Shown piece after piece: positions 1 to 6,280 of a stretch of 12,466 nucleotides of DNA (position 1 is its first letter; every line of letters starts with the position of its first letter). The stretch spans positions 1-12,466 of the forward strand of contig JAEOTV010000018.1 in the NCBI GenBank assembly GCA_016839635.1, given 5' to 3'. A program made the translations under genes and the position numbers. The stretch is from Promethearchaeota archaeon (GTDB lineage: Archaea > Asgardarchaeota > Lokiarchaeia > Sigynarchaeales > SOKP01). The notes beneath the pieces were generated by a model. The model saw nothing but the letters and a program-made list of their open reading frames with translations, had not been told where the DNA came from and did not search any database.

Positions 1-695
1 AATTGTAAATTTTCTCCTCCTACCATATCTAATAAAATCATATTATCAAAGTTCTCATATGAGGAATTATAAAAGAGATCAATATCTTCCACAAATTTTT
101 CTGATCCCTCACACCAATTCCATCCATTTATTCCATAACCTCCTTCATCCCTTCCTTGATCTTCGGCATCAAAAAATAAAAACCATATTTGACAAGATAA
201 ATCATTTTTTGATAAATATAGAATATTTGCAAGTTCAATTAAAACTGCACATCCACTAGCACCATCATTAGCACCAGGAACATGAGCACTTTTGTTCACA
301 TCTTTAGTAGCTCTTGCTCTTGAATCATAATGAGCGCCTAGAATCACTATATTCGAATTATTTTCATTTAATTTAAAAAGTACATTTTGACAATTGATTG
401 TCTCAATTGTAAAATTATGGAGAAAATATGTGAAGTTACTATCAATTTCTTTAAATTTTGAAATAAAATAACTAACACATTCTATACTTTCTTGGGTTCC
501 TGGTATTCGAAAACCAAGATCTAGCTGATCTTGTACATATAAATAAGCATTATCACCATTAAATTCTAAATTTCTATTATAATTATGAACATTCAGACTT
601 TTAGTACTAAAATATAAAAAACCAATTGAAAGGGAAACAATGACAACAAAAATGCTTGAAATTAATATAATATATTTTTTTTTTACAATTCTCAC
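1..695 (-). CDS. M28-family zinc metallopeptidase or glutaminyl-cyclase-like protein, membrane-anchored, C-terminus cut by the window edge
   Basis: The minus frame is open from a TAG just upstream of base 710 to base 1, giving 231 residues of an incomplete protein. There is no ATG near the N-terminus. GTG at 695-693 is the best start (TTG at 698-696 is the alternative). The N-terminus is basic (VRIVKKK), followed by a membrane segment at about residues 8-29, so the enzyme should be anchored with its catalytic domain outside. The M28 motifs appear in order: GAHYDSR (His122), PGANDGASG (Asp144, bridging metal ligand), FFDAEDQG (Glu178 as likely general base, Asp179 where many members have a second Glu) and LLDMVG (Asp223). 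The last metal-binding His lies beyond the window. M28 enzymes are aminopeptidases or glutaminyl cyclases; the FFDAED and NGWNW..GS patterns do not settle which. It is on the same strand as the DUF35 gene but a T-rich tract separates them, so it probably has its own transcript. Confidence 0.88.
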   Translation of the reverse strand, partial: MRIVKKKYIILISSIFVVIVSLSIGFLYFSTKSLNVHNYNRNLEFNGDNAYLYVQDQLDLGFRIPGTQESIECVSYFISKFKEIDSNFTYFLHNFTIETINCQNVLFKLNENNSNIVILGAHYDSRARATKDVNKSAHVPGANDGASGCAVLIELANILYLSKNDLSCQIWFLFFDAEDQGRDEGGYGINGWNWCEGSEKFVEDIDLFYNSSYENFDNMILLDMVGGENLQ

Positions 696-744
696 CAAGT
701 TATAAAAGATATTAGACGAGATTTTATTCTAATTGATTTAAAAT

Positions 745-758
745 GAAAAAAATAAAAA
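745..758 (-). terminator. T-rich tract after the thiolase/DUF35 unit
   Basis: Read on the minus strand, the 30 bases after the DUF35 stop contain runs of five and seven T separated by one A. Archaeal RNA polymerase often terminates on such U-tracts without a strong hairpin. The tract lies between two same-strand genes with no other sign of coupling. This is a positional inference only. Confidence 0.35.
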
Positions 759-777
759 TTTTTTGGTATTCTATATT

Positions 778-1206
778 TTAATTTGGTTCGAAACCAAGGT
801 CAACTCTTGTTTCTCCACCTTCTAATTCCGTCTCTAAAAATGTTGCGTGTACAGGTGTGTCTATTTTAATATCATCTGGCTTAGTTTCATCGACACCAAT
901 TAATTGACCAGATATCATTGGTCCCTCATCAAGTTGTATAACTGAAAAGCAATAAGGTTTCTTCATTGAATAACCTTTACTTACCATAAATGTAGTACCA
1001 ACTCCAATACATGAAAAAGCAGCAATTTTACCTTTCCCTGACATTTCTACCCATTCCATATCCGTAGAATTGCATTTTATACATAGTTTTCTAGGAGGAA
1101 CATCAAAAGTACCGCATTTTTTACATTTAGAACCCATCAATTTCTTATTATTAATATAATCCAAATAATTTTGAATTGTTAACTCTTTTTCTTCTGACAT
1201 TATCAT
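778..1206 (-). CDS. DUF35 zinc-ribbon/OB-fold protein, thiolase partner
   Basis: This 142-residue protein has the DUF35 layout. A short N-terminal helix region is followed by a rubredoxin-like zinc ribbon with CxxC pairs at Cys28/Cys31 and Cys42/Cys45. An OB-fold domain follows (about 51-142; GKGKIAAFSCIGVGTTFMVSKGY, then PMISGQLIGVD). In archaea such proteins bridge thiolase and HMG-CoA synthase and help channel acetoacetyl-CoA; in actinobacteria similar domains pair with thiolase-like steroid aldolases. The gene follows the thiolase by 13 bases, so the two are almost certainly co-transcribed and form a complex. There are two possible starts: ATG at 1206, only 3 bases after the GGTGA site, and ATG at 1200 (MSEEKEL), 9 bases after it. 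The second fits the ribosome binding site better. Confidence 0.92.
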   Translation of the reverse strand: MIMSEEKELTIQNYLDYINNKKLMGSKCKKCGTFDVPPRKLCIKCNSTDMEWVEMSGKGKIAAFSCIGVGTTFMVSKGYSMKKPYCFSVIQLDEGPMISGQLIGVDETKPDDIKIDTPVHATFLETELEGGETRVDLGFEPN

Positions 1207-1219
1207 TATTCACCTTCAT

Positions 1220-2479
1220 TCATTTTTCATAGGTTGTAACCACGCAAGTGGCTCCAGATCCTCCTAAATTATGAGTTAATGCTTTTTCAACATCAAATTT
1301 TACTTGTCTGTTTCTTTCAGCAATACCACGCATTTGTTTGAAAATTTCTACCGCCATAGCTGCTCCAGTAGCACCAACTGGGTGTCCTTTCGATTTTAAT
1401 CCTCCAGATGTGTTAATTGGTCTTACTCCATCTCTTTTTGTTTCTCCATTTTTAATAGCTTCAGCAGCGTTACCTTTCTCATAGAATCCTAAATCTTCTA
1501 ATGCGACTAGTTCTGCGATTGTAAAACAATCATGAACTTCTGCAATTTGTATATCCTTAGGTTTAAGACCAGACATCTCGTAAGCTTGCCTAGCAGCTTC
1601 TCGAGCAGCGATAAAACCTGTAATTTCTCCTCTATCATGTAAAGAAAGTGCAGCACTTCCTTGTCCCGTACCCGTTATCCAAATTGGTGTATCAGTATAT
1701 TGCTTAGCAACATCTTCCGCTGCTAGAAATACACACGCAGCCCCATCCGTGACTAACGAGCAATCAAATAATCTTAGAGGGGAGGCTATCATAGGATTTG
1801 ATCGACTATTAAGAAAATCCATTTCATCTTTCCAATCAGGAATATCTCTACCTTGAGACTCAAATTTCTTGATTTTACTTGCCATTATTTCTTTTAGAGA
1901 TTGTTGCATTTGAGCATATGGATTTTCCTTTCCATTTTCATGGTTTTTAATAGCAATTCGTTTTAAATCATCGTGAGTAGTACCGTATTTGTGGAAATGT
2001 GCGGAAGCAGCTGCAGCATATAAACCTGGAAAAGTGGCACCTGCAGGATATTCAAATAAGTTATCAGAAGCAGTTGCTAAAGTATCTGTTACAAGAGTAG
2101 TAGACACTTCAGTCATAGATTCTACTCCAGAAATGGCAATTACGTCATGTATCCCTGAGGCAATAGCTAATATACCTTGACGAAAAGCAACTCCACTACT
2201 AGCACATGCGCCCTCAAATCTTGAAGCTGGTTTTGGAGTTAATCCAACCAAGTTTGCCATTTGAGGTCCTAAATGTCCTTGATGATTAAACAAATCTGAG
2301 GAGTAATTACCGACATAGCATGCATCAACATCTTTAGGTTCAATACCATTATCTACTCTATTGACCGCATCGATCCAAGCATCAACCCACATGTCTGGAT
2401 TACGATAATTTGGAAAGTTACGCCCAAATTTACACATCCCCGCGCCTACAATAGCGACTTTTCTTGCTAATTTTCCCAT
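1220..2479 (-). CDS. Thiolase-family acetyl-CoA/acyl-CoA C-acyltransferase (archaeal/SCP2 type)
   Basis: This is a full-length, 419-residue thiolase of the archaeal/SCP2 branch. The nucleophile is Cys92 in EGACASSG. Other active-site motifs are VHDCF (His316), GHPVGATG (His366) and the C-terminal HNLGGSGA block (His403), which replaces the CxG loop of classical thiolases. With Cys and both His present, real Claisen condensation or thiolysis is predicted. That argues against a cysteine-less, Ltp2-type aldolase. A GGTGA site sits 4 bases before the ATG. DUF35 follows at once, so the two should form a complex. In archaea this pair usually supplies the mevalonate pathway together with HMG-CoA synthase. 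No HMG-CoA synthase lies here, and the neighbours are CoA-transferase-like genes, so a catabolic (beta-oxidation-like) paralogue is an alternative. Substrate chain length cannot be read from the sequence. Confidence 0.95.
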   Translation of the reverse strand: MGKLARKVAIVGAGMCKFGRNFPNYRNPDMWVDAWIDAVNRVDNGIEPKDVDACYVGNYSSDLFNHQGHLGPQMANLVGLTPKPASRFEGACASSGVAFRQGILAIASGIHDVIAISGVESMTEVSTTLVTDTLATASDNLFEYPAGATFPGLYAAAASAHFHKYGTTHDDLKRIAIKNHENGKENPYAQMQQSLKEIMASKIKKFESQGRDIPDWKDEMDFLNSRSNPMIASPLRLFDCSLVTDGAACVFLAAEDVAKQYTDTPIWITGTGQGSAALSLHDRGEITGFIAAREAARQAYEMSGLKPKDIQIAEVHDCFTIAELVALEDLGFYEKGNAAEAIKNGETKRDGVRPINTSGGLKSKGHPVGATGAAMAVEIFKQMRGIAERNRQVKFDVEKALTHNLGGSGATCVVTTYEK

Positions 2480-2540
2480 AATTTCACCATTTTTTATTTT
2501 AAATTTTTTATCATTGAAATTAAAGAATTGAATTATCTAA

Positions 2541-2550
2541 AAATTATATT
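2541..2550 (-). promoter_or_regulatory. Possible TATA box for the thiolase/DUF35 unit
   Basis: The minus strand reads AATATAATTT about 67 bases before the thiolase ATG. That would place the transcript start near 2520 and leave a leader of about 40 bases containing the GGTGA site. It lies in the 99-base gap after the MFS gene. In such A+T-rich DNA a chance match is easy. Confidence 0.3.
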
Positions 2551-2578
2551 TCTTTTTATTTCATCAAATAACTAACAC

Positions 2579-3790
2579 TTAATCATGGAAGTATTTTATT
2601 AAAAATAATACCTCTATTATTATACCTATGGTACTAAATATAAAGGGAGCAATATAATGAATATTTTCTACGATTAATCCTGCTAAAATTCCAGTAGGAA
2701 TCAAACCTATACCTCTAAAGAATGATACTATTCCATAAGTTTCAGCTTTCTGTTCCTCACCTAGATTGGTGAGAATTACTTGCTCAGCAGGTATAAATGT
2801 GCAAATAGATAGAGCGAATAAAACATATCCAACACTTAATGTTATTATTAACGTATGTCTAATAAAATTCATCCATAGAATAACCGAAAGTACATTCATG
2901 AAAAAAAAGCCCAATCCAAAGAATTGACTTAAAATTAATGTTTTTTTATTGCCTATTTTATCCGTTATATGTCCAGCAGGGATTTGGAAAATAGCATTCG
3001 CTATATTAAACCATAATGTAATAAAAGCAATATTCTCTTTTGTGAGACTATAATAATCGTTTAATCCCCCTGTATAGATTGAAAGTCCGATATTATAAAC
3101 AAAAACATCTAATGTAAAGAATATTAAAATTAATCTCAATGTTTTTGTTTTAAAAATCTTTACCCACATGTTTTTTTTCTTATTATTAATCCGTATTTCT
3201 TGATTTGATCTATGTTGAGCTGTGATATTAATAAAAAATGTGAAAATTATCCCTTCAATTAGTAGTAATGCCATAAAAAACATTATATAAAATCTGGAAC
3301 TAAGTCCTTGTCCAAGAATTATGAAAATGGATGCTGCAATATTTCCAAAAAAGAAAGAAAAAAACATAAAACCAAACGTAGTTCCTTTAGATTTATTTGC
3401 ATTTTCAGCAATTAAAAATTGAGCGTTTAGATTGTTAAGAATCATACCTAAAAAGTAAAATGTAATTCCAAAAATGACTAAATATAACCTACTTGGATTT
3501 GCATAAACTAAAAATAGAAGTCCTACGATATATATAGGAATACTTGAAATAAGCATGTATTTACGATTATATTTATCAGTCAATTTACCTATTAAAGGCA
3601 TAGGTACGAATTGCATTATTGATCCGATTGTTATAAATAAACCCGTTAACACAATGGAATTTGTAAGTTCTAATAGATATGGTTGATAAACTACAGCAAA
3701 CATCCCATTGCCAAATCCATGAATTAATTTGGTTATTGCTATAGCTACCAGATTCCTACGTTTTATTTTATCTAAATTGTTAAGTCCCAT
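2579..3790 (-). CDS. Major facilitator superfamily (MFS) transporter
   Basis: This 403-residue, very hydrophobic protein has the length and two-half layout of a 12-helix MFS carrier. The hallmark loop-2 motif is GKLTDKYNRK (residues 68-77). Its counterpart in the second half is GHITDKIGNKK (273-283). A basic cytoplasmic loop rich in Lys, Arg and Asn (about 192-214) joins the halves. It should move a small molecule across the cytoplasmic membrane using an ion gradient; substrate and direction are not apparent. It could be a drug-efflux-like or a metabolite carrier. No ribosome binding site precedes the ATG, but a TATA-like box lies about 35 bases upstream, which suggests a very short leader. 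The gene sits between the adenosyltransferase and the thiolase on the same strand, each with its own gap, so a shared operon is uncertain. Confidence 0.9.
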   Translation of the reverse strand: MGLNNLDKIKRRNLVAIAITKLIHGFGNGMFAVVYQPYLLELTNSIVLTGLFITIGSIMQFVPMPLIGKLTDKYNRKYMLISSIPIYIVGLLFLVYANPSRLYLVIFGITFYFLGMILNNLNAQFLIAENANKSKGTTFGFMFFSFFFGNIAASIFIILGQGLSSRFYIMFFMALLLIEGIIFTFFINITAQHRSNQEIRINNKKKNMWVKIFKTKTLRLILIFFTLDVFVYNIGLSIYTGGLNDYYSLTKENIAFITLWFNIANAIFQIPAGHITDKIGNKKTLILSQFFGLGFFFMNVLSVILWMNFIRHTLIITLSVGYVLFALSICTFIPAEQVILTNLGEEQKAETYGIVSFFRGIGLIPTGILAGLIVENIHYIAPFIFSTIGIIIEVLFLIKYFHD

Positions 3791-3819
3791 TATTTTTTTC
3801 AGAAGTCAATAATAATTTT

Positions 3820-3830
3820 AAATTATAAAT
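3820..3830 (-). promoter_or_regulatory. Likely TATA box of the MFS gene
   Basis: The minus strand reads ATTTATAATTT, centred about 35 bases before the MFS ATG. This spacing fits archaeal initiation some 25 bases downstream, with a leader of about 10 bases and no ribosome binding site. It is inferred from position and pattern only. Confidence 0.4.
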
Positions 3831-3902
3831 GAAAAAATATGAGTTTGAACAAGAATATTATGGATTTATTAGAACAGAAAGAGAATCCTCTAAAATTTGG
3901 AC

Positions 3903-3923
3903 AAAATAATAAATTATTATTTT
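3903..3923 (-). terminator. 21-base A/T palindrome just after the adenosyltransferase gene
   Basis: Bases 3903-3923 form a perfect odd palindrome: ten-base arms around one central base, all A or T, ending in TTTT on either strand. It starts 10 bases after the cobalamin adenosyltransferase stop. It could act as a U-tract terminator for that gene. An all-A/T stem is weak, so this rests mainly on position and symmetry. Confidence 0.35.
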
Positions 3924-3932
3924 ATATCATTT

Positions 3933-4475
3933 TTAAAATTCTATACCATATCTAGCGGTTATACCTCGAGAAGAATAGTAGTGTTTAATCATTCTCATTT
4001 CTGTAACTAGGTCTGCTAATTCTTTTATTTTAGGATGCATTTTTGGTCCTCCTGTAAGAATTAGTTCTACCAAGTCTGGCTTATTCTTTATGAGATCTAA
4101 AACTGGTTCAACAGGTATTACATTCATTGATATTGCAACACCAACTTCATCAAGAATAACAATATCATAGTCATCACTCATGATGACCTCTTCAGCATAA
4201 TTAAGAGCTTTCTTTCCCTCATTAATATCAAACTCACTAGGTTCTGCTATAAGATCAGGACTCCCAAATTGTTTTAATTCAAAGTTAGGTATATTATTAA
4301 TGGCTTCAATCTCACCGTATTTATAATTACCTTTCATAAATTGAATCATATATACTTTAAAACCATGCCCAGTTGCACGTACACCTTGTCCTATTGCAGC
4401 AGTGGTTTTACCTTTTCCTCGACCAAAATATACTTGAACTAAGCCTTGTTTTAATCTTTTTCTAGTTTTATCCAT
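3933..4475 (-). CDS. cobO: ATP:corrinoid adenosyltransferase (CobA/CobO/BtuR family)
   Basis: This 180-residue P-loop protein transfers the 5'-deoxyadenosyl group of ATP to cob(I)alamin or cob(I)inamide, making adenosylcobalamin in the cytoplasm. The Walker A loop is GRGKGKTT (residues 18-25), starting right after VQVYF as in the family. VILDE (106-110) is the acidic Walker B-like strand. The C-terminal family signature is present as ADLVTEMRMIKH (154-165) and GITARYGIEF (171-180). The usual TGR near residue 141 reads TGG here. A TATA-like element about 23 bases before the ATG implies leaderless transcription. The gene is divergent from DUF169. No other B12 synthesis gene is present, so it may serve salvage or a B12-dependent mutase or methyltransferase elsewhere. 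Confidence 0.93.
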   Translation of the reverse strand: MDKTRKRLKQGLVQVYFGRGKGKTTAAIGQGVRATGHGFKVYMIQFMKGNYKYGEIEAINNIPNFELKQFGSPDLIAEPSEFDINEGKKALNYAEEVIMSDDYDIVILDEVGVAISMNVIPVEPVLDLIKNKPDLVELILTGGPKMHPKIKELADLVTEMRMIKHYYSSRGITARYGIEF

Positions 4476-4482
4476 CTTCTTC

Positions 4483-4517
4483 TAGAGTATTAATTTATTA
4501 TACTTTGAAATACTCTA
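4483..4517. promoter_or_regulatory. Inverted repeat in the divergent cobO/DUF169 promoter region
   Basis: TAGAGTATT (4483-4491) and AATACTCTA (4509-4517) are a perfect 9-base inverted repeat with a 17-base spacer. A further ATACT lies at 4500-4504 and AATACT at 4535-4540. The repeat brackets the likely minus-strand TATA box of cobO (4494-4502, TATAATAAA on that strand). It is well placed to be a shared operator for the two divergent genes. The protein that binds it is unknown. Confidence 0.4.
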
Positions 4518-4541
4518 TCATTTAATTATTTTTTAATACTG

Positions 4542-5324
4542 ATGTTATGTGATTCTATGGGTAGATATGAGGAATTAGATAATCAATTAAATAGATATCT
4601 TAGATTAGCTACTTTTCCAGTAGCAGTAAAACTGTTAGAAGATCGAAAAGAATTAGAAAATATCAAATTTTTGAAAAGACCTGATAATGAATTAGTCATA
4701 TGCCAAATATTTAGTTATGCTAGGTACTACGGCTGGACAATGGGTTGTAGTAAAGAAGATAATCTATGTCCACTTGCGGGGATTTCTCTTGGATTTGAAA
4801 AATCTCATAGATTATTTGAAGAAGGTGCCTTTTTCGTAGGAAGATACAATGAAACTAAGGAAGCTGCGATAAAAACAACAGAAACTATACCAAAAATTCC
4901 ATTTGGTAAATATGATGCTATTCTTTCAGGTGCTTTACATCGAATTAATTTTGAACCTGATTTAATTTTGATTTGGGGTGATTCTGCACAAATTATGAGA
5001 ATTATTCAAGGTTATTTATGGAAAAAAGGAGGAAGGATTTCGATGTCTACTTTCTGTGATGGAGTATGTGCAGATACACTATCAAATGCACTGCTTACAA
5101 ATGATTTACAAATTGCTTTTCCTTGCCTAGGAGATCGTCGATATGGAAATGCCACAAATAGTGATTTAATCGCTTCAATACCAATTGGAATCATTGATGA
5201 TATTCTTAAAGGCATGAAAGAAACACATAAAGCAGGTACAAGATATCCTATACCATATCAAATATCTACTCCAGAATATTTTGTAAAAATGAAAAAGCAG
5301 TTGGATAAAGCGAAGAAAAACTAA
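4542..5324 (+). CDS. DUF169 (COG2043) family cysteine-rich protein
   Basis: The 260-residue sequence has the DUF169 pattern: an N-terminal helix ending in FPVAVKLL (25-32), then a cysteine-rich block with CQIFSYARYYGWTMGC and CPLAG (Cys54, Cys69, Cys76), later FCDGVC (Cys172, Cys176) and FPCLGDRR (Cys195). The spread of conserved cysteines would suit a metal or iron-sulfur site, but no biochemical function for the family is known to me. No signal peptide or membrane segment is visible, so it should be cytoplasmic. The start could be ATG 4542 or the in-frame ATG 4557 (MGRYEELDNQL), which matches the usual family N-terminus better. Neither has a ribosome binding site, which suggests a leaderless mRNA. 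It lies 83 bases upstream of the CoA-transferase-like pair on the same strand, so a role in the same CoA-thioester pathway is possible. Confidence 0.88.
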   Translation: MLCDSMGRYEELDNQLNRYLRLATFPVAVKLLEDRKELENIKFLKRPDNELVICQIFSYARYYGWTMGCSKEDNLCPLAGISLGFEKSHRLFEEGAFFVGRYNETKEAAIKTTETIPKIPFGKYDAILSGALHRINFEPDLILIWGDSAQIMRIIQGYLWKKGGRISMSTFCDGVCADTLSNALLTNDLQIAFPCLGDRRYGNATNSDLIASIPIGIIDDILKGMKETHKAGTRYPIPYQISTPEYFVKMKKQLDKAKKN

Positions 5325-5340
5325 ATTTTGAAAGTTTTTT

Positions 5341-5394
5341 ATGGTAAAATTAACTGATTATATTGAAATAATAGAAAAATTGATTAGATTATAA
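5341..5394 (+). other. Short 17-codon open frame before the CoA-transferase-like gene
   Basis: ATG at 5341 opens a 17-codon frame, MVKLTDYIEIIEKLIRL, ending in TAA at 5392-5394. The stop overlaps the ribosome binding site of the next gene. It has no clear ribosome binding site of its own. It could be a translated leader peptide coupling translation to the next gene, the relic of a gene, or chance. Its pattern (DYIEIIEKLIRL) resembles the N-terminal helix common in DUF169 proteins, as in the gene just upstream (YEELDNQLNRYLRL). Confidence 0.2.
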
Positions 5395-5402
5395 GAGGGG
5401 AT
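5393..5402 (+). promoter_or_regulatory. Ribosome binding site that decides the start of the alpha subunit
   Basis: AAGAGGGGAT agrees with the archaeal Shine-Dalgarno consensus AGGAGGTGAT at 8 of 10 positions. It ends 5 bases before ATT at 5408, the normal spacing. The ATG at 5401 lies inside the site itself and its frame stops after three codons (TAG at 5410), so it cannot be the start unless the frame shifts. Confidence 0.6.
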
Positions 5403-5407
5403 GGCAG

Positions 5408-6268
5408 ATTAGATTAAGTAAATTAGTCTCTTTAGAGGAAGCTATTTCAACATATGTTAACGATGGAGATCTTATAGGTTTTGGTGGGCTGTCTTTTTGG
5501 AGAAAGCCAATTAGTGCTTGTAGAGAGATAATCAGACAAAAAAAGAAAGATTTAACCATATGTACCTTTGTTGGCGGAATGGAAATTGATATGCTTATCG
5601 CTGGAGGTTGTGCTTCGAAGGTAAGAAGTTGTTTTGTAGGAATGGAAATTTTTGGGATGGCCCCACATTTCCGAAAAGCTGTAGAATCTGGCTCGATCAA
5701 AATATCTGAAGAAAGCGAAGCAACAATTGCTCTAGGATTAAGAGCTTCCTACTTGAAAGTCCCTTTCATGCCTTTAAAAGGTCTTATTGGAACTGATATG
5801 CCGAAAGTAAGGAATGATATTAAACAAATCGAAGACCCACTTGGTTCAGGAACTCAGATTATGGTAGTACCTAAAATAGATTTAGATGTGGCAATAATTC
5901 ATGTACCATATGCTGATGAATATGGAAACGGTAATATCGCTGGAGCGGTATGGATGGATGCTGATATGGGAAAAACAGCGAAAAAAACAATAATAACATG
6001 TGAAAAATTAGTGGAAACCGAAGATATCCGTCATTTGCCTGGAAAAGCCCAATTACCTATTCAAACTACCAGCGCGGTTGTTAAAGTTCCTTTTGGAGCA
6101 CATCCAACCTCATGTTATCCTATTTATACCTTTGATCCGCGCCATATTCAATGTTATTTAAAAACCGAATTTGAAGAATACAAGAAAAAATTCATAACAG
6201 GTAAAACACCCACTCAATACTTTGAAGAGGCTGGTGGAGTACAAACAATTTTTAATATATTGTTGTAG
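5408..6268 (+). CDS. Class I CoA-transferase-fold alpha subunit (glutaconate CoA-transferase/IpdA-like), apparent ATT start
   Basis: The family N-terminus (KLVSLEEAISTYVNDGDLIGFGG, with RKP a few residues on) is encoded well upstream of the first in-frame ATG at 5579. In this frame, back to the TGA at 5381, there is no ATG, GTG or TTG. The best start is ATT at 5408, placed by a strong ribosome binding site, giving 286 residues. The alternative is ATG 5401 with a one-base frameshift near 5410. The protein resembles GctA and IpdA: an alpha/beta CoA-transferase fold with FVGMEIFGMAPHFRKAVESG (76-95), ISEESE (99-104), LPFMP-like VPFMPL and a VPFGAHPTSCYP block. Glu104 lies about where mycobacterial IpdA has its essential Glu105 (from memory). 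It should pair with the next gene, 12 bases downstream, as a cytoplasmic heteromer acting on an acyl-CoA. Exact reaction unknown. Confidence 0.85.
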   Translation: MRLSKLVSLEEAISTYVNDGDLIGFGGLSFWRKPISACREIIRQKKKDLTICTFVGGMEIDMLIAGGCASKVRSCFVGMEIFGMAPHFRKAVESGSIKISEESEATIALGLRASYLKVPFMPLKGLIGTDMPKVRNDIKQIEDPLGSGTQIMVVPKIDLDVAIIHVPYADEYGNGNIAGAVWMDADMGKTAKKTIITCEKLVETEDIRHLPGKAQLPIQTTSAVVKVPFGAHPTSCYPIYTFDPRHIQCYLKTEFEEYKKKFITGKTPTQYFEEAGGVQTIFNILL

Positions 6269-6280
6269 GAGGATAAACTG

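Noticed and set aside
59..259. Plus-strand open frame of 66 codons
   Set aside because: It lies antisense to the M28 peptidase motifs on the minus strand, which read as a clear conserved protein; its own translation is low-complexity His/Ile/Leu-rich sequence.
1989..2180. Plus-strand frame of 63 codons, and similar frames at 5012-5215, 8129-8353, 9651-9836 and 10706-10948
   Set aside because: All are antisense to strongly supported genes and show no domain pattern of their own.
3839..3955. 38-codon plus-strand frame (MSLNKNIMDLLEQ...) in the MFS/adenosyltransferase gap
   Set aside because: It has no ribosome binding site, overlaps the convergent end of the adenosyltransferase gene, and gives no recognisable pattern. 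In A+T-rich DNA this length is expected by chance.
5389..5700. Minus-strand open frame of 103 codons
   Set aside because: It is antisense to the N-terminal part of the CoA-transferase-like alpha subunit, whose conserved residues are unmistakable on the plus strand.
5579..6268. ATG at 5579 as the start of the alpha subunit
   Set aside because: It would remove the conserved KLVSLEEAI...GFGG N-terminus, which is open and family-like upstream to 5408, and it lacks a ribosome binding site.
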